A stretch of DNA of 64,000 bases from Allomyces arbusculus (GCA_027604705.1 JADHYV010000009.1:186001-250000); one strand, 5' to 3'. Positions 22,473 to 35,488 are shown, counted from the first letter of the stretch. A program made the numbers and translations. The notes: generated from the sequence alone by a model not told the origin.

Positions 22473-25400
22473 ATGCAAACAGCAAGACTATTACGACGAA
22501 CCAACCGCCAGGCTGCACTTCCGGGCGGTGTTGCATTGGCCAGGACCCGGCCGGCCACGATCGCTCAGCTCGCCAATTTTTGTCGACAATCATCTTTCAT
22601 TGGCCTCGGCCCCCGCTCGTTGTACCCGGCCGCCGCGACGCTGTCGAGGGTGCAAGTCTCCACCACGAACGTTGACACCAGCGCGTTTGCGCTGCATTCG
22701 GCAAGTACAAGCCTGCCGACGCCGAGGATCGTTGTCGAAAGGATACTCGGCCAATCAGGACCTGACCACGGCGCTGCCCATGATGGCCAACATGTTTTCG
22801 GCATGGTCGGACCATTTCCGTCCGTATTTGCGCTCGGGGCATGTCGTGGGGAACCGAACCGGCGGTAAGTCTCGCCGTCAAGTCGAATTCGACTTGCTCG
22901 CGACATCCTGACCGTATTGTTGCCGGATAGCCATTTGTGCGTGCCCGTCGTGCCGCTCCGCGCTTTCCACGTCGCTGCCGCTCTCGCCGACCGATTGGAC
23001 GCGGCCCACTCGCCCACCGGCGCGTCGTTTGACCCGGCACTTCTTGCCCTCAAGGAGCTCAGTTGCGGGCCCGCCCCGCTCATCGATTCTGCTGGCCACC
23101 AGTCGCGGGAGCCCGAGCCGGACCCGGACACGGAGCCCTTACCCGACGTGGACGCATTGCTCGAGGATGCGGCGAAACGGTCGGCCAAACGCTCCGTTCG
23201 CGCCATTATGCGTCGGCACGCGCTCGACGCGGCGGGCGTGGCGGCCATGTCCGAAGCGGACCTGCAGGCTCTGTGCGCCGAGACGGTCGAGCACGCCAAG
23301 GAAGGGTTTCGAAACCGCGCTGCACTTATCGACGGTCGAAATCCGGCTGAATCGTTCCGATTCGTCACTGACCAGACGCTCGTCGAGGAAACAGTCCGCG
23401 CAAAGTATGCGATAATGCGGTCTAATTCGGCGCTGCGTGTTGTGGGGGCCACGGTGGCGGGCAAGCAGGTCAAGGGCATCGCTCATCAGAAGCCGGCGCG
23501 GGAGGCTGTCCCAGGCGTGGTGCACGACGGCAAGGTCAATGCGGCTCGTACACCCGTCGTTTCCGCGTCGATTGATCCTGCACGACCTGCGGTCAACCGC
23601 GACCTGGCCTCACTCAATTCCGGTGACCATCTGCAGCAGGGGCCGGTACCAGGACCTGACGTGGACAGTATGCTCGAAGCTGCTGCCAAGCGCACGGCCA
23701 GTCGCGCCATTCGCGTAGTTCTGCGGCGGCATGCGCTCGACGCCGCGGCCATTATGGCCATGTCTGAACAAGACCTGCAGGCACTGTGCGCAGAGACGGC
23801 CGATTACGCCATGGAAAAATTCAAGACCCGCGTCGCGTTCCTCGGCCTTGGTGAGGCTCTTGATCCGCCGCGACTCGCTGCCAACCAGACGTTTATCAAA
23901 ACCAAGGTTCTCGCAAGGTATGGTGCGATGCGGTCGGATTCGGCACTGTCCGTCATGGCCAAGGAGGTCGAGGCGCAGGCCGAGGGCCAGGACCCGCGGG
24001 CGACACGCGAAACCGCGACGGCCGGGCTGAACGACCACGGCAAGATTGCTTTGTCACAACCACCAGCCGTTGCCAGCTCGTCTGACCCGGCAGTTATTGC
24101 GCCCAAGAAGCTCAGCCGCAGCCCGGTGACGTCGGCCGCTTTTTGGGATCATGTCTCACGGACCCCTGTGCCAGAATCCGACATGGATTATGTGTTGGAC
24201 AAAGTTGCTCGACGCTCGGTCACTCGTGGTATTCGCACCGCTATGCGGTCGAGGGGCCTCAACTCTGCGGCCGTGTCGGTCATGTCCGAGCGGGACCTGC
24301 GGGTGTTGTGCTCTCAGACGACCGAGCTCGCCAAGAATATATTCGACACTCGAATTGCGCTCCGCGGCTTTGGCGATTCACTCGACTCGTCGCGGCTCGC
24401 AGTCATCCAGACGTGTATTGAATACTTGGTTATTGCAAAGTACGCATCGACATGGTCTGGTTCGTCGCGGCGCGCCATGAGCAAGGAGGTTGCGCAGCAG
24501 GTCGAGACTTTGGCCCGGCAGGCGACGCAGAGCATTTCCGCGACCAACTTGAAGGGCGACCCGATTGACATGACTCGCGTCGTCTCCAAGGCCGACGAAA
24601 CTGCACTGTGGATGCTCATGCAACACGCCGCAATTTGTCGATATGCCGAACTCGCTGCGGACACGCCGGATTTGCTCTGGCACTCGTCTCGCTGCATGGA
24701 ACTGGTGAACGAGAAGTTTTCGCGCATGATGGCCAACACCAAGGGGATGCATCCGGTCGCCGCGGATGCAGACGATTTGCTCTCGATGGGCGTGGGGTCC
24801 TCGTCGTCGTCACCGATGACGCATCGCTCACGATTGGAATTGCCGCGCGATGCCACGGTCGCTGCATCCGATTTCGGCACTGCCGGTGCAGTTGCAGCGT
24901 TGAGCTCAACTGTCGCCGCGCCACTAGATGCGGCAGCACCTGCCGCTTCGCCACCCTCTCCATCATTCACGTTGATCTCGGACCCGGCGTCTCCAGGAGT
25001 AAAAGCGTCTACTCCGCCTGCGTGTTCTCCACCCGACCCATCATTCTCTACCCCGCGTGCGCCGCTTGCGCCGATTTTGTGGACCGACGTCGCCGCGCAA
25101 GTTTCCCAAAGTGTAGAACGCGCGATTCATCACGTCTTCCATGCGCGCGGCTACCCTGTCACGAGCCCGCCCTCACTCGACGACCAAGCGCGCGCCGACC
25201 TCTATACCGACGTGCACCACTGCGCGTTGCTCAATTTTGACGGGCGCATTGCTCAGATGGGGATTGTGACGACGATGTTGCGCAGGAGGGCGGCCAAGAA
25301 CTACTTGCTCCAGCGTGCGCGTGTGTCGGAGCAGGTGTCGGCGCTCATGACGCCGCTCGTCGGCCCGCTACCTGACTCTGGTTCGGCTGCGTCAACTTCC

Positions 25401-28400
25401 TCGGCAGTCACCCCCGTGAGTGACGGCCATACGACCACGGCCACGACCGTGCTCGACCGATCCGGTCGCAGCGACCCGTCGACATCCAACCAGGAAGAGT
25501 TATGCAAGGACCGACTAGACATGCTCGCACGGCACGCGGTTCCCAAGATCAACTGGACGCTTGTCGCCCGTGTGGCGAATTCGGTTGCCCAAGAAACGGT
25601 CTCGAGCGTCTTCCGCAAGAAGGGCGTGCACATTTTCGCGCCGCCGCGCCTGACTGCTGCCGAGGTCAATGCGCTCGAGTCGGAAGTGCTGAACCTGGCA
25701 CTGACGCGGTTCGACGAGCGCATGAGCGACACAAGGGCCCATGCGTCGCTGCTCGGTCGTGCGGCTGTGGACCAGCTTCGCGAGCACCATGAGATTGTCA
25801 AGCGCGTGATCAGCTCGAAATTGCGGAATGTATTTGGCGCGCCGTTTGGTGGTGGGTCGAACCGGGTCGCGCCGTTCGGTGGGGAATCGAACCAAGTCGC
25901 TCACGATCCTCGCCCCACTGTTGCGAAAACGGCTCGGGTCGCCGTTGGCGTGGGCACCGACGCAAAATATGCTGCCGCTCCACCCTCCATGAACCCGGCA
26001 GGACACAGCGCCGACGCAGCAACGACTGCCACTCATGATGGAGTCGCATCCCGGTCGTCATGCGGCATTGAGGACGGCGACACGCACGAATTGGGCGTTT
26101 CTTTGGCCTCTATAGTGGATCCGGGCACCTCAGCGGCATCCGCTGCGTTTTTCTCGCATTCCATGCCGAAGTCAACAATTTCTGGGCAACCACAAGAGCC
26201 ATCGGCCTCGGCACCAACATGTGCGTTCAATCTTGCTCTGTATCTGCCCTCTTGTGTGTTTTGGCACTGATTCATTTTGCATTTTGCTCTAACCCCAGTG
26301 CGTTCCGGTAACCCGGATGGTGCGCCGTTGGACCACGACATGAATTCGGCGACGGGCAGCTCAGCCACGTCCAACACGACTTCGACCGCCGCGGACCGGA
26401 ACACGGTCAAAGACACGATTCCGACGGCGCCCGGGGCTGGTGCTCCAGTTCCGTCTGGTTTGCAACTTCCAGATGCCATCGTCGCCACCGCAGACCCGGC
26501 GGACGTAAGCGCCGCTGCTCCTGAACCGGCTGGATTGAGCAAGGCCGCACGCCGAGCTGCTCGTAAGGCCAAGCGGAAGGCCGCGAAGGCTGCGCTCCCA
26601 GCCGCGCACGACTCTTCCGAACTCGTCAAGGCCGAACGCGAGCCCAAAACCGAGGCCGAACGCAAACCCGACACCGAGGCCGAACGCAAGCCCGAAACCG
26701 CGGTTGAACGCGATGCCAGACTTCAGGCCGAACGCAAGGCACGCAAGGCCGCGTGGTCCGCTGCACGCAATGCGGGCACACGCGAAGCGGCTACGACCGT
26801 GGTCACTGACGCTGCCCAAGAGCCGATGGTTGCGGAACGCGACGCGGCGGTTCCGCAAGTGGGCTTGTTTAGCCACGGACAGGCCGCCGTTCTCACGCCG
26901 CTCCTAAGTGCGCTGCCGCTCGAGCCGTCGAGCCTGGCGGCACCGACCGACCCGAAACTCCCGTTCATGAGTGTCTTGGGTGAGCCAAGCAAGTTTTGGT
27001 ACGAGTTCATGCCGAGCGACGTGCACGTCGGCGCCAATGACTTGATCCCGAGCAGCGTGGTGCTTTATTTGGCGGCCAAGGTCCCGTCCAACAATGGCGG
27101 AGTCAAGCACCCTGCGATCTTCGAGTGGGTGCACATGGTTCTGCGCGCGAGCCCCAATCTGACCGACGCCGATTGGGCCCAGCTGCGGGCGGCGCCCAAT
27201 GAGCGGCTCGCCAAGGTCAACGCGATCATTTTCAAGGTATGGATTTTGCTCTATACATTGTGGAGTGTTGTGCATAGAGGCAGGGTCGGCATTTGACTTG
27301 TGCTTCCCGCTCCACCGCTATCGGGTTGTGAAATTAGTACCGCAACGAGCTCGACGTCTACAAGAACCACATTTTGATCATGCTGCGTGCGTGGTCCATT
27401 CCCAACGGTGAGCTGCCGCGCCCGAGTCGGCATTGGCTTCGCACCAATGCGCACGAATTCAAGTACACGCGCGCGCTCGCCGGCGATATCATGGACATCT
27501 ACATGACGCTCGACGAGGCGCAGCAGAAAAATGTCCGACGCGTAGTTTTGCAAATGCTGATTCTCATTGGCCACGCGAGCAAGGCAGCCAAGGTGCTCGG
27601 CGACGACCATGCTACGGCACGCAAGCTCGTTCCTTGGCTCCTGACCCTCGGCGAGGTAGAACCGATCATGTGGTGCACCGTCTACTTGGCTCTGCGCAAT
27701 GAACCGGTGCGCAAGCCGATCCGGTCCCGTGCCGCCTCGCAAATGGCCACGGCGCTCGCGCGCACGGGCCTGCCCAAGCTTGCCATTGAACTGTATGAAA
27801 AGTACGGCGTGGTGGGGGAGAAGCGCGTCGAGTTGACGATTCTCATGGCCAATGCCATCATGACGTCGTTGTCGCACCTCGCACGCGAGAATCGCAATAT
27901 GTTGCTCGAGATGGTGCGGTGGTACTACGATGTGCGTCTTTCTTCAGTTTGGGATCCTTGGCGTCGCAAGTTTGGTTCCTCATCACATACTTCTTTCGTG
28001 CTCGCAGATTGTGCAAAACCACCAGCTCCGTCCCAACTGGTTCATGTTCAACACACTCATTTTCGCGCACCTCACAGCCAACGACGCGCGCGGGGCGTTG
28101 CGCTTCTTCTACGAGCGGCACCGCACGCACGTCGGACCAGTCGACTTTGACAGTGCCGCGACCTCCGTACCGAGCAACGGGGACGACACGTTGGACCCAG
28201 TCGACCTCGAAAAGATGCCGTCGTACATGTCGACGGCAGCGCGGCTGTGGCGGCCGTCGGCCACAGCGCAGGAATACGTGCGCAACGACAGGGTCGCGGG
28301 TGCGGTCCTGCGCGCCGTCGCAACCCGTGCGACGCTCGAGCAGACGCTGCAGCTCTACCAGATGCTGCGCACGCACGGGTACGCAGTCGACGAGCGCATG

Positions 28401-28673
28401 GTAGAGGCCGTGGCCGACGCGTACGTGCATGACCGCCGCTTGCAGACACGCGTCGTTGAGGGCACGTCCATGTTTACCGACGTGATGTTTGCGAATCTGC
28501 TCTTGATCATGGTCGTGATGGGCGGGTCGATCCTTAAGGACTGGCGCGAGGGGGCGGCTGCGGGTGCCGCCGACACGGAGGCGGTTGCTGATGCCGTTGT
28601 CGCAAGTCGAGAGGAGGACGCGGCTGCTGCTGCTGCTGCTGGTGCTGCTGCTACACACACGCGAGATTCGTGA
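22473..28673 (+). CDS. Large, probably mitochondrial protein with five novel helical repeats and a PPR-like C-terminal region
   Basis: Five exons, 22473-22864, 22931-26220, 26299-27236, 27338-27931 and 28008-28673, give 1,959 residues. The start MQTARLLRRTNRQAALPGG is Arg-rich without acids, as in mitochondrial presequences. Three repeats of about 100 residues begin near 202, 373 and 547, each with MSExDLxxLC and FxxRxA. Two more diverged copies begin near 845 and 1002 (WTDVAAQVSQSVERAI; WTLVARVANSVAQETV). A Lys/Glu/Ala-rich segment follows near 1300. The last 600 residues are helical with PPR-like units, for example LRPNWFMFNTLIFAHLTAND. Near the end is a hydrophobic segment, VMFANLLLIMVVMGGSIL, and an Ala run. 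PPR proteins bind organellar RNA, so a role in mitochondrial RNA metabolism is plausible. The N-terminal repeat is unknown to me. Confidence 0.75.
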
Positions 28674-29536
28674 GGGCATGTGCGATAGTGTGAGCGAGGA
28701 TTTTGTGGCCCGAGTTTCGGATTGTGAGTGTGTGAATTTTTGATTGTGGTTTTTCGTTTTCACCACAACAAAAAAAAGGAGTTTTCACAGCGAGAGGAAG
28801 CTGTGAGGGCAGAGGAGGTCCGAGCTGTGAGTGCCTCGGCTGTGAGTGAAGAGCGAAGAAGTGTGAAGAAGTGTGAAGCAGATTGTGTTGGATCATGGAC
28901 AGATCGTCGCTCCCTCTCCTCAAAGTAAAAACATGACCTTGCTGACCCCTGCTTTCTGGTGCCGCTGGACACCACCCGCTCATGATCCCGAACAACAAGA
29001 GCAAAACCGTCGAAGACATATTTTGGGCGAAACGACGCTGCCCATATCAGTCCAGGGCCAACCGATCCAGAAATGATCCACCAGACGGGCTTGGAACTCC
29101 TTGCAGCAACCACCACCCACCACCACCCACCACCACCCTGTGCTGCGGGATTCTGCAGGTCGTCGACGATGGGCCACCAAAAAAGAAAGAACAAAAAGAA
29201 CATGGAGCAACTATGGTAGAGCCAATAGGTAGGGCATTTTTACGCCGAGCCCACGTATTTCATGACTTTGACGCCACTTGGCCGATGGATCTGCGTGCCC
29301 TGTTGCATCCCGACCCGACAGTCCGACACCTGGACCTTCTCAGCTGACGTTTACGCGACGTTGACGTTGCTCCGACGCGCCGCGCGTACCCGAGACTATT
29401 GCCCGCGACGACGCGGGCGACGACGTGGGACAGTGCCTGCAAACTGTTACTGCTGCGCGCGACTTTTGGCGAGACGCTGTTGCGCGGCCACGCTGCGCCT
29501 CTTCATGGCTGTTGCTGCCGCGCCCAACGCCCAACC
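28674..29536. other. Intergenic region with small CCACCA repeat
   Basis: No gene is supported. A run of CCACC units at about 29107-29140 is a short microsatellite. The last 250 bases before the ATG at 29537 are the probable 5' leader of the next gene. Confidence 0.4.
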
Positions 29537-31168
29537 ATGGACGCTCTCGCCCTCGACCGCCTCCACGACTTGCCCGCCTCTCCCACGACTGCCGCTCCGC
29601 TGGCATCTGCATCCTCTTACGCTGTTGCTGCGAGCTGTACCACACCAACGGCAGAAGGTGGACCAGTACTTGCTGCAACACCAGAAACAGCACCATCAAC
29701 AGCAGCACCAGCAGAAGGATCAGCAACTGTCGACGAGACTGCAACTTCCTCCTCGCCCTCGGCGCACTTGAACGACGCGCTCGACGGTCCAGTTCTCGCT
29801 GCTCCTATCGCTGGCCCGCTGATTACGTCTCTCGACGCTCCCATCGACTACGAGTACGCTGACGACGCGCCCGTCTCGCCAACGGCCATCACCGTCCGCA
29901 TCGCGCCGACCAAACCTCGCAGCCGTTTACCGCGCCTACGCAGCAAGCTCAGCTGGGGCTTCTCATCGCCGAGTCTCCGCAGCTACCCGTCCTCTATTGC
30001 TCGCCTGTGCGCGCGCGGCACAAAGTATCTGTGGTCGTCGCGGACCAGCACCTCTCCACCACGTACCCCGACTGCCCCCGCAGACACGCTGCCCGTGCCG
30101 ATACTCAAGGAAGCGCCGTCCAGTACCCATCACGCTGACGGCGATCCCAGAGCGCTGCCGCTTCCGCCGCTGCCGCCGCCTGCATCCGCGCAGGAAGCCG
30201 ACGTTGGGTCGAGCGCGCTGACGACGACAACGACCGAACCGCTGCTTCCTCCTCGCCCAACGAGTCCAGGGACCATGGAGGCGTTGCGCTTGACGCTTGC
30301 ACCATTGCGCACGATGATGGGTCGCGGGAACGTGGGCAGCGGGTCCGACTCAGACCCGAACAGTCCGGCGTCGCCAACGACCACGTCGCCGACACGCCGC
30401 GGCGGTGGGAAGCGCCCGCGCGTGCGGTTCTCGAAAAAGGTGCAGGTGTCGTATACGTACTCGCCTGGTGATTACGTATGTTTGCTCTTTCCTGCTCGTT
30501 TGTTCCCCTCTCGTTCATGACGGCTGACCATGATATCCGTACAGGACCGCAACGCCGTCGACCCGCCGCCCATGACGCCCGAGGACTACCATCAGTACCA
30601 GATCCTGGCGCTGGAAATGCACCAGAAAATCAAGTACGAGCTGGCACTGCAGGCGCAGGGTAACTGGGATCCGTCGTCGGTCTTGCCCGGCATGATGCCG
30701 CCCGTCGTCCCAGCACAGTTGAAAATCCCGGTCGTCGCATCGACGCTCGAGCGGCGCAAGCAAGTCAAGCCCGTGTTCGCCAAGGGCACCAAAGTTGTCG
30801 TTGCGAAACCGCGCACGCAGTCGCTGCAGTACTCGCTCTCGCGCGACGCGACGGCGCTCGACGAGGACGTCGAGGACACGGACGACGACGAGGATGACCG
30901 TACCGAGGAGGACGAGATGGCCGTCGAGGACGAAGCGGCACGGCCAAGGGTTCCGGCGCCGATGGCGATACCCGCTCCACCATCGGCGACTGCACTGCCA
31001 GCCGTCCCCGCACGGCCCGAGCGGCCGGACGACGATCTAGTGTCGATGCTTGAGGCGATGGCTGCGTACGCGGACATCCCGGACCCGAACGAGGAGGACC
31101 CTTCCCTCGCGCCGCCACCGCCACGACGTAGTAGTATGTGGCGGTCGGCAATCCCGGCATCGTCATGA
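29537..31168 (+). CDS. Unknown fungal-type protein with VRF..TYSPGDYDR motif and acidic tail region
   Basis: Two exons, 29537-30475 and 30545-31168, join in phase 0 to give 520 residues. The first 300 residues are Ser/Thr/Pro/Ala-rich and probably disordered. The intron falls inside the one strongly patterned segment, VRFSKKVQVSYTYSPGDYDR, followed by a helical stretch (EDYHQYQILALEMHQKIKYE). I have the impression that similar VRF..TYS..EYDR motifs occur in fungal cell-cortex and phosphatase-regulatory proteins, and VRF resembles a PP1-docking RVxF. That link is an inference. A block of Asp and Glu lies at about residues 420-450. The ATG at 29537 was chosen as the first in the frame. Confidence 0.62.
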
Positions 31169-31793
31169 GCAATCTTGCTCGTGCCGTGCGCGGTGCTCCG
31201 CAGGCGGGGCCCCGGCGCTGTCGGTGGCAGGTTGGGGGGCCGTCGTTGTGCAGTATGCCCTGCTGGCTCGGGCAGACACTTGACGCGGTCCTGCGGCCTC
31301 CCGTCGTTGTGCATATTTCTCCTCACCAGGCTCGTGGTCTCCCAACTGACATTATGGCGCGTTTTTGGTTTGAATGTTGGGCGGGTGGTGTGGTTTGTCG
31401 TGGGGCGAATGGGCTTGGTGCCCGTCGACCCGCGTTCCGCTCGGCGTTTTTGATGATTGAGAATCCGTTTTGAAATGGGAAGCGCTCACTTCTCCACCCG
31501 GTTTTGAGAATTGCTTTTGTGATCTGCTTCCTGGCCAGTCTCTTCACTGCTACACGGCGGGCCGCCAAGCAATGAAGTCGCTCCAATCTCCTTGAACGCT
31601 GGAGAAACCAGACAGACACGAGCGAGACATCCAACAACAAGAGCTCGATGGAAGTGCATGACGCTCTCGGATCAAGTGGAAATCAAGCTGTGAATATTAT
31701 GTAGATCGCTACCAAGAATCTGTGGCCAAGACAGAATGGCCAACAAAACGAAAATAGAACGCCCAACAAAAAACAGATTCAAGACAAACACCC
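31169..31793. other. Intergenic, convergent 3' ends
   Basis: This region sits between the 3' ends of the VRF/YDR-motif gene and the adenylosuccinate lyase gene. It should hold both terminators and polyadenylation sites. No gene or repeat is recognised. Confidence 0.4.
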
Positions 31794-33508
31794 TTAGACG
31801 GTGATCGAGCCCGTGTCGCCCGAGTCGTTGTCGACGATCGCCTGGTACGGCTTGAGGGTGTCCTTGACCATGCCGACAAACGAGTCGACCTGCTGCGGCG
31901 CACGGCCAACAAAGGTCGACGGCTCGAGCAGGGCATCAAGGTCGTTCCAGATCGGCTTAAAGTACTCGGTCTTCTTGATGCGGTCAATCAAGTCGTTCTG
32001 CAGACCCATCTGCTTGACCTGCGCGGCGGCCTGGTGCGAGAGCACGCGAATCTGCTCGTGGCACTCCTGGCGGTCGCCACCCTTCTTGACCATAGCCATG
32101 ATAATGTTCTCCGTGGCCATGAACGGCAGCTCCGACTGGACGCGCGCGCGGATCACCTGCGGGTAGACAACGAGCCCGGCCGAAATGTTGAGCAGCAGCG
32201 ACAGGACAATGTCGGCGGTCAGGAAGGCCTCGGGCAACGCGATCCGGCGGTTGGCCGAGTCGTCAAGCGTGCGCTCGAGCCACTGGACGGCGGCCGTGTG
32301 CGCGCCGTTGGCGGCAAGCGTCATCAGGTGGCGCGACAGCGCGCAGACGCGCTCGCACCGCATCGGGTTGCGCTTGTAGGCCATGGCCGACGACCCAATC
32401 TGGTCCTTTTCAAACGGCTCCTCGATTTCCTTGAGGTTGGCGAGCAGACGCAGGTCCGTAGCGAGACGGTGCGCGGTCGCACCGAGCGACGCGAGCGAGT
32501 TGAGCACGTCATAGTCGACCTTGCGCGGGTAGGTCTGGCCCGTGACCGAGTAGGTCGCGTCAAAGCCCGAGAGCTCCGTGACAAGCTTGTCGAGCGCCTC
32601 GACCTTGCCGTGGTCGCCGTTGAAGAGCGTCAGGAACGAGGCCTGCGTGCCGGTCGTGCCCTTGACGCCGCGGAACCGCAGGTCGTCGCGCGCGCGCTGC
32701 AGGTTGCGCAGGTCCATGAGCAGGTCCTGCAGCCACAGCGTGCACCGCTTGCCCACGGTCGTGAGCTGCGCCGGCTGGAAGTGCGTGAACCCGAGCGTCG
32801 GCAGGTCGCGGAACTTTTGCGCAAACGCTGTAAAACGCGAGATGACGAGTACGAGCTTCGGGATCAAAATGTCGAAACCGTCTCGCAGCGCAATCAGGTC
32901 GGCATTGTCGGTCACGTAGCACGACGTCGCACCGAGGTGGATGATGGCCGCGGCCTTGGGCGCGGCAACACCAAAAGTGTGCACGTGCGCCATGACGTCG
33001 TGGCGACGACGGCGCTCCTCGGCGGCCGCGAGTTCAAAGTCGATGTTGCTCTGGTGCAAGAACGTCAAGTGCGGTCAGCTTTCACTGCACTGAGCAATCT
33101 GTACCAACCACCACCGCCACCAAACGAGTCCAACACGCACCAGATTGGCCTCCATCTCGGCGAGCGCCTCGTTGGTCACCTCGGTGAGTCCGAGCTTCTG
33201 CTCAGCCTTGGCGAGGTTGAGCCAGAGCTTGCGCCAAGTGGAGAACTTCTTGTTGTCGGAAAAGTTGTAGGCCATTTCCTTGCTCGCATAGCGCGAGGTC
33301 AGCGGCGACTGGTAGCGGTCGCGCGAATCTAGTGTTAAAGGACCGAATTATACGCGTAATCAGCGTTCATGGTCGCAGGAACGTCATCAAATTCGGGTCG
33401 ACGACGCGTGCGATCGCCCTGTTGGCACCACTGCCGTGGAGAAGACGGGCATAGGCTACCTTGTTGCTGCTGCTGCTGCTGCTGCTGGGCGGGCTGCTGG
33501 GTCGACAT
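31794..33508 (-). CDS. ADSL: Adenylosuccinate lyase
   Basis: Three exons, 33508-33460, 33328-33141 and 33050-31794, give 497 residues. The enzyme acts twice in purine synthesis, splitting SAICAR and adenylosuccinate to release fumarate. The conserved segments are ENIDF-like [38 protein letters not shown], and the fumarase/aspartase signature [14 protein letters not shown], where the common P of SAMPYKRNP is A. The order [19 protein letters not shown] is the normal eukaryotic start. Before it, exon 1 adds a short Gln-rich leader (STQQPAQ then a CAG/CAA run), which is unusual. Introns are phased correctly, and the third exon's acceptor was chosen after an in-frame TGA. It is ADE13 in yeast. Confidence 0.95.
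33460..33496. repeat. CAG/CTG trinucleotide run in exon 1 of adenylosuccinate lyase
   Basis: About nine consecutive or nearly consecutive CAG/CAA codons encode glutamine at residues 8-16. It reads as CTG repeats on the plus strand. Such tracts are often length-variable. Confidence 0.8.
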
Positions 33509-35488
33509 GGTGGCAAGTCGTGAACGTGAACGGTGCTGAGGCTGCGGTCGGCTTTCGGTTCAAGCGTACAGTGGAAGAGAGAGAAAGAACAAGATGGAGA
33601 TCACCAGCAAATGGTGGTCAAGCTGGCCAGAAGAAGTTCGGGCAGAGTCGGGTCGTTGGCAGCGTGGGACGCAGCAAGGTATCCCCGAAAAGACCCGAAT
33701 TATAGGCAGCAGACGCCTCAATATACCATACAGCAGACGCCTCGGTTTCCGAACCGGCAGACGCTTCCTCAATCTGCATGCGTGCGGTGATGGAAAACGT
33801 GAGTGGCGCAGTTTGCCTTTTTTGATTGCTTGCTTCAATGCTTGTGCCGACTTTAGCACACGGCCTGGCTTCTGCTTAACTCCTGCAACACCTCGCCAGC
33901 GTCAAGAGGAACAACTCGATACCGTTTCGCCACGCTGCCCCACCCCACTGCACTTCTCGCAAATGGCCGCAAAGTCCTCACAGCACACGCAAAAACCAGC
34001 AGCAGGACGGTCGCCCACGATGGAGGTTTGTTGGCCTGCAGTCTGGCTTGGAAGCGGGCTGGCGGGCGATGCCCGGTTTGTCGAGTGTACTAAGCAATGT
34101 CAGGCAGTACGGAGAGCAGCGCGCGCGCGATGCATGCACAAAAATGCTGAACAGTTGGCGAGCAGCAATGGCCAAAATTGGTGCAAATGCTTCGCTTTTA
34201 CTCGGGGGTTGGTGATAAAATGGAAGAATTTCATCACGACCAGATGCACAAAGCCGACACAAGCGCTTGTCGTTTGTGCCACGTCGCACCAACCTCGGAC
34301 ATGAATTAGGAACAGGCCGCGTTTCCCCGAAAACATCGAGATTTTCGTCAAACGGACATACGTGAGTGTGAGAGAGAGAGGTCCACCTCAGGGTGGAGAA
34401 CACAATGCTTTGGCGGGCCAGCAGGGTCAGCGGGGAAGCGGGCGACCGTTGATCGAATCATGAGCGCGCGCGACGGCCACATCCATCAACGCCGCATCAA
34501 ACCGTAACCAGGGAGCGCCAGAGAGCTCAAGGGCCGCAGAGCAAGGTTGGTGCGACTCGAATGTTCACGGAACAGGCCGGTCAGACTCGACGATGGATGG
34601 TTGTCGGCCGGTTGTGTGCGCGCGTGTTCCGATGTTGGAACAGGAGTCCGGCTCTTGATTGGTGGTGAAATTGGCCAAGGCCCGACGACGAACTAGGACG
34701 CGTCATGAGACACTTGTCACGGCTTCACTGCTCGACCTCATGACCGGAGAACAGGGTCCTCGCCACCGGGAAAACCGCTGGTCTGGGCCGGGATCGAAAC
34801 GCCTCCGGCGAAGCGCAACACGCACTCCGGGCGCCTAAAGGCTTGAAGGAGGCGCCGCCCCATCGATGCTCTGCATGGAATGCCAAAATTACCACCAATG
34901 CCGCGCCTTTCTGATCATCAGCAGACCGACGCTCAGTGGTTTGCATAAGCCAGACGATTACCGTATGCGGCAACGCACGACGCCCGCTGGCGCCCGCTGG
35001 CGCCTCCCAGCCGGTTGACCTATACGGAAGTTTGGACGCCCACGATGGGGCGCGGGTGCTTCCCCTCGCGCTTCAGGTCGTTTGGATGACGCTGGCCCGG
35101 CGGCCGCGAACGCTCTGCCTATGCCCGGCCCAAGCCAATTCGGCGTTACGGGGCAGGAGTCGTGTTCCTCGCCCATGATAGCGTGCGCCCGCTCCCCGCT
35201 GCACGAGACTGTTGAACTCGCCCGCGGGCAACGCGACGAGTACAAAAGCCGCGCAACCCCCCCGCTCTGCTCTCGCCTCTGGTCCTTGTCGTCGAATCCC
35301 ACTCATCGTCTTCTTCGCTTGGCCACGGTCGCCGTCCAGTGTCGGCCCTTGACACTCGGCACTCCCCACCCACGTCTCAAGCACTTGGATCGAGCGCCGA
35401 CCGCCAATATCACGCGGCCAGTCCCAGGCGGGCAATTCACGCAATTCGTTCCCGTCATCGACTATCGTGAACGCATCAACTCGTCGCC
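33509..35488. other. 2 kb intergenic region between lyase and permease
   Basis: No gene is supported. A 236-codon plus-strand open frame (33594-34304) has no recognisable domain and is probably chance in GC-rich DNA. Three near-copies of GCAGACGCCTC occur at 33703-33770. TACAAAAG at 35241-35248 lies about 240 bases before the permease ATG and could be its TATA-like element. Confidence 0.35.

Noticed and set aside
33594-34304. A 236-codon plus-strand open frame between lyase and permease
   Set aside because: No domain, no coding-like periodicity to the eye and no splice or start context; likely chance.
34741-34860. A GGGATCGAAAC sequence that on the minus strand resembles a tRNA T-loop
   Set aside because: The flanking bases do not form the T stem, and no A-box or acceptor stem could be found.
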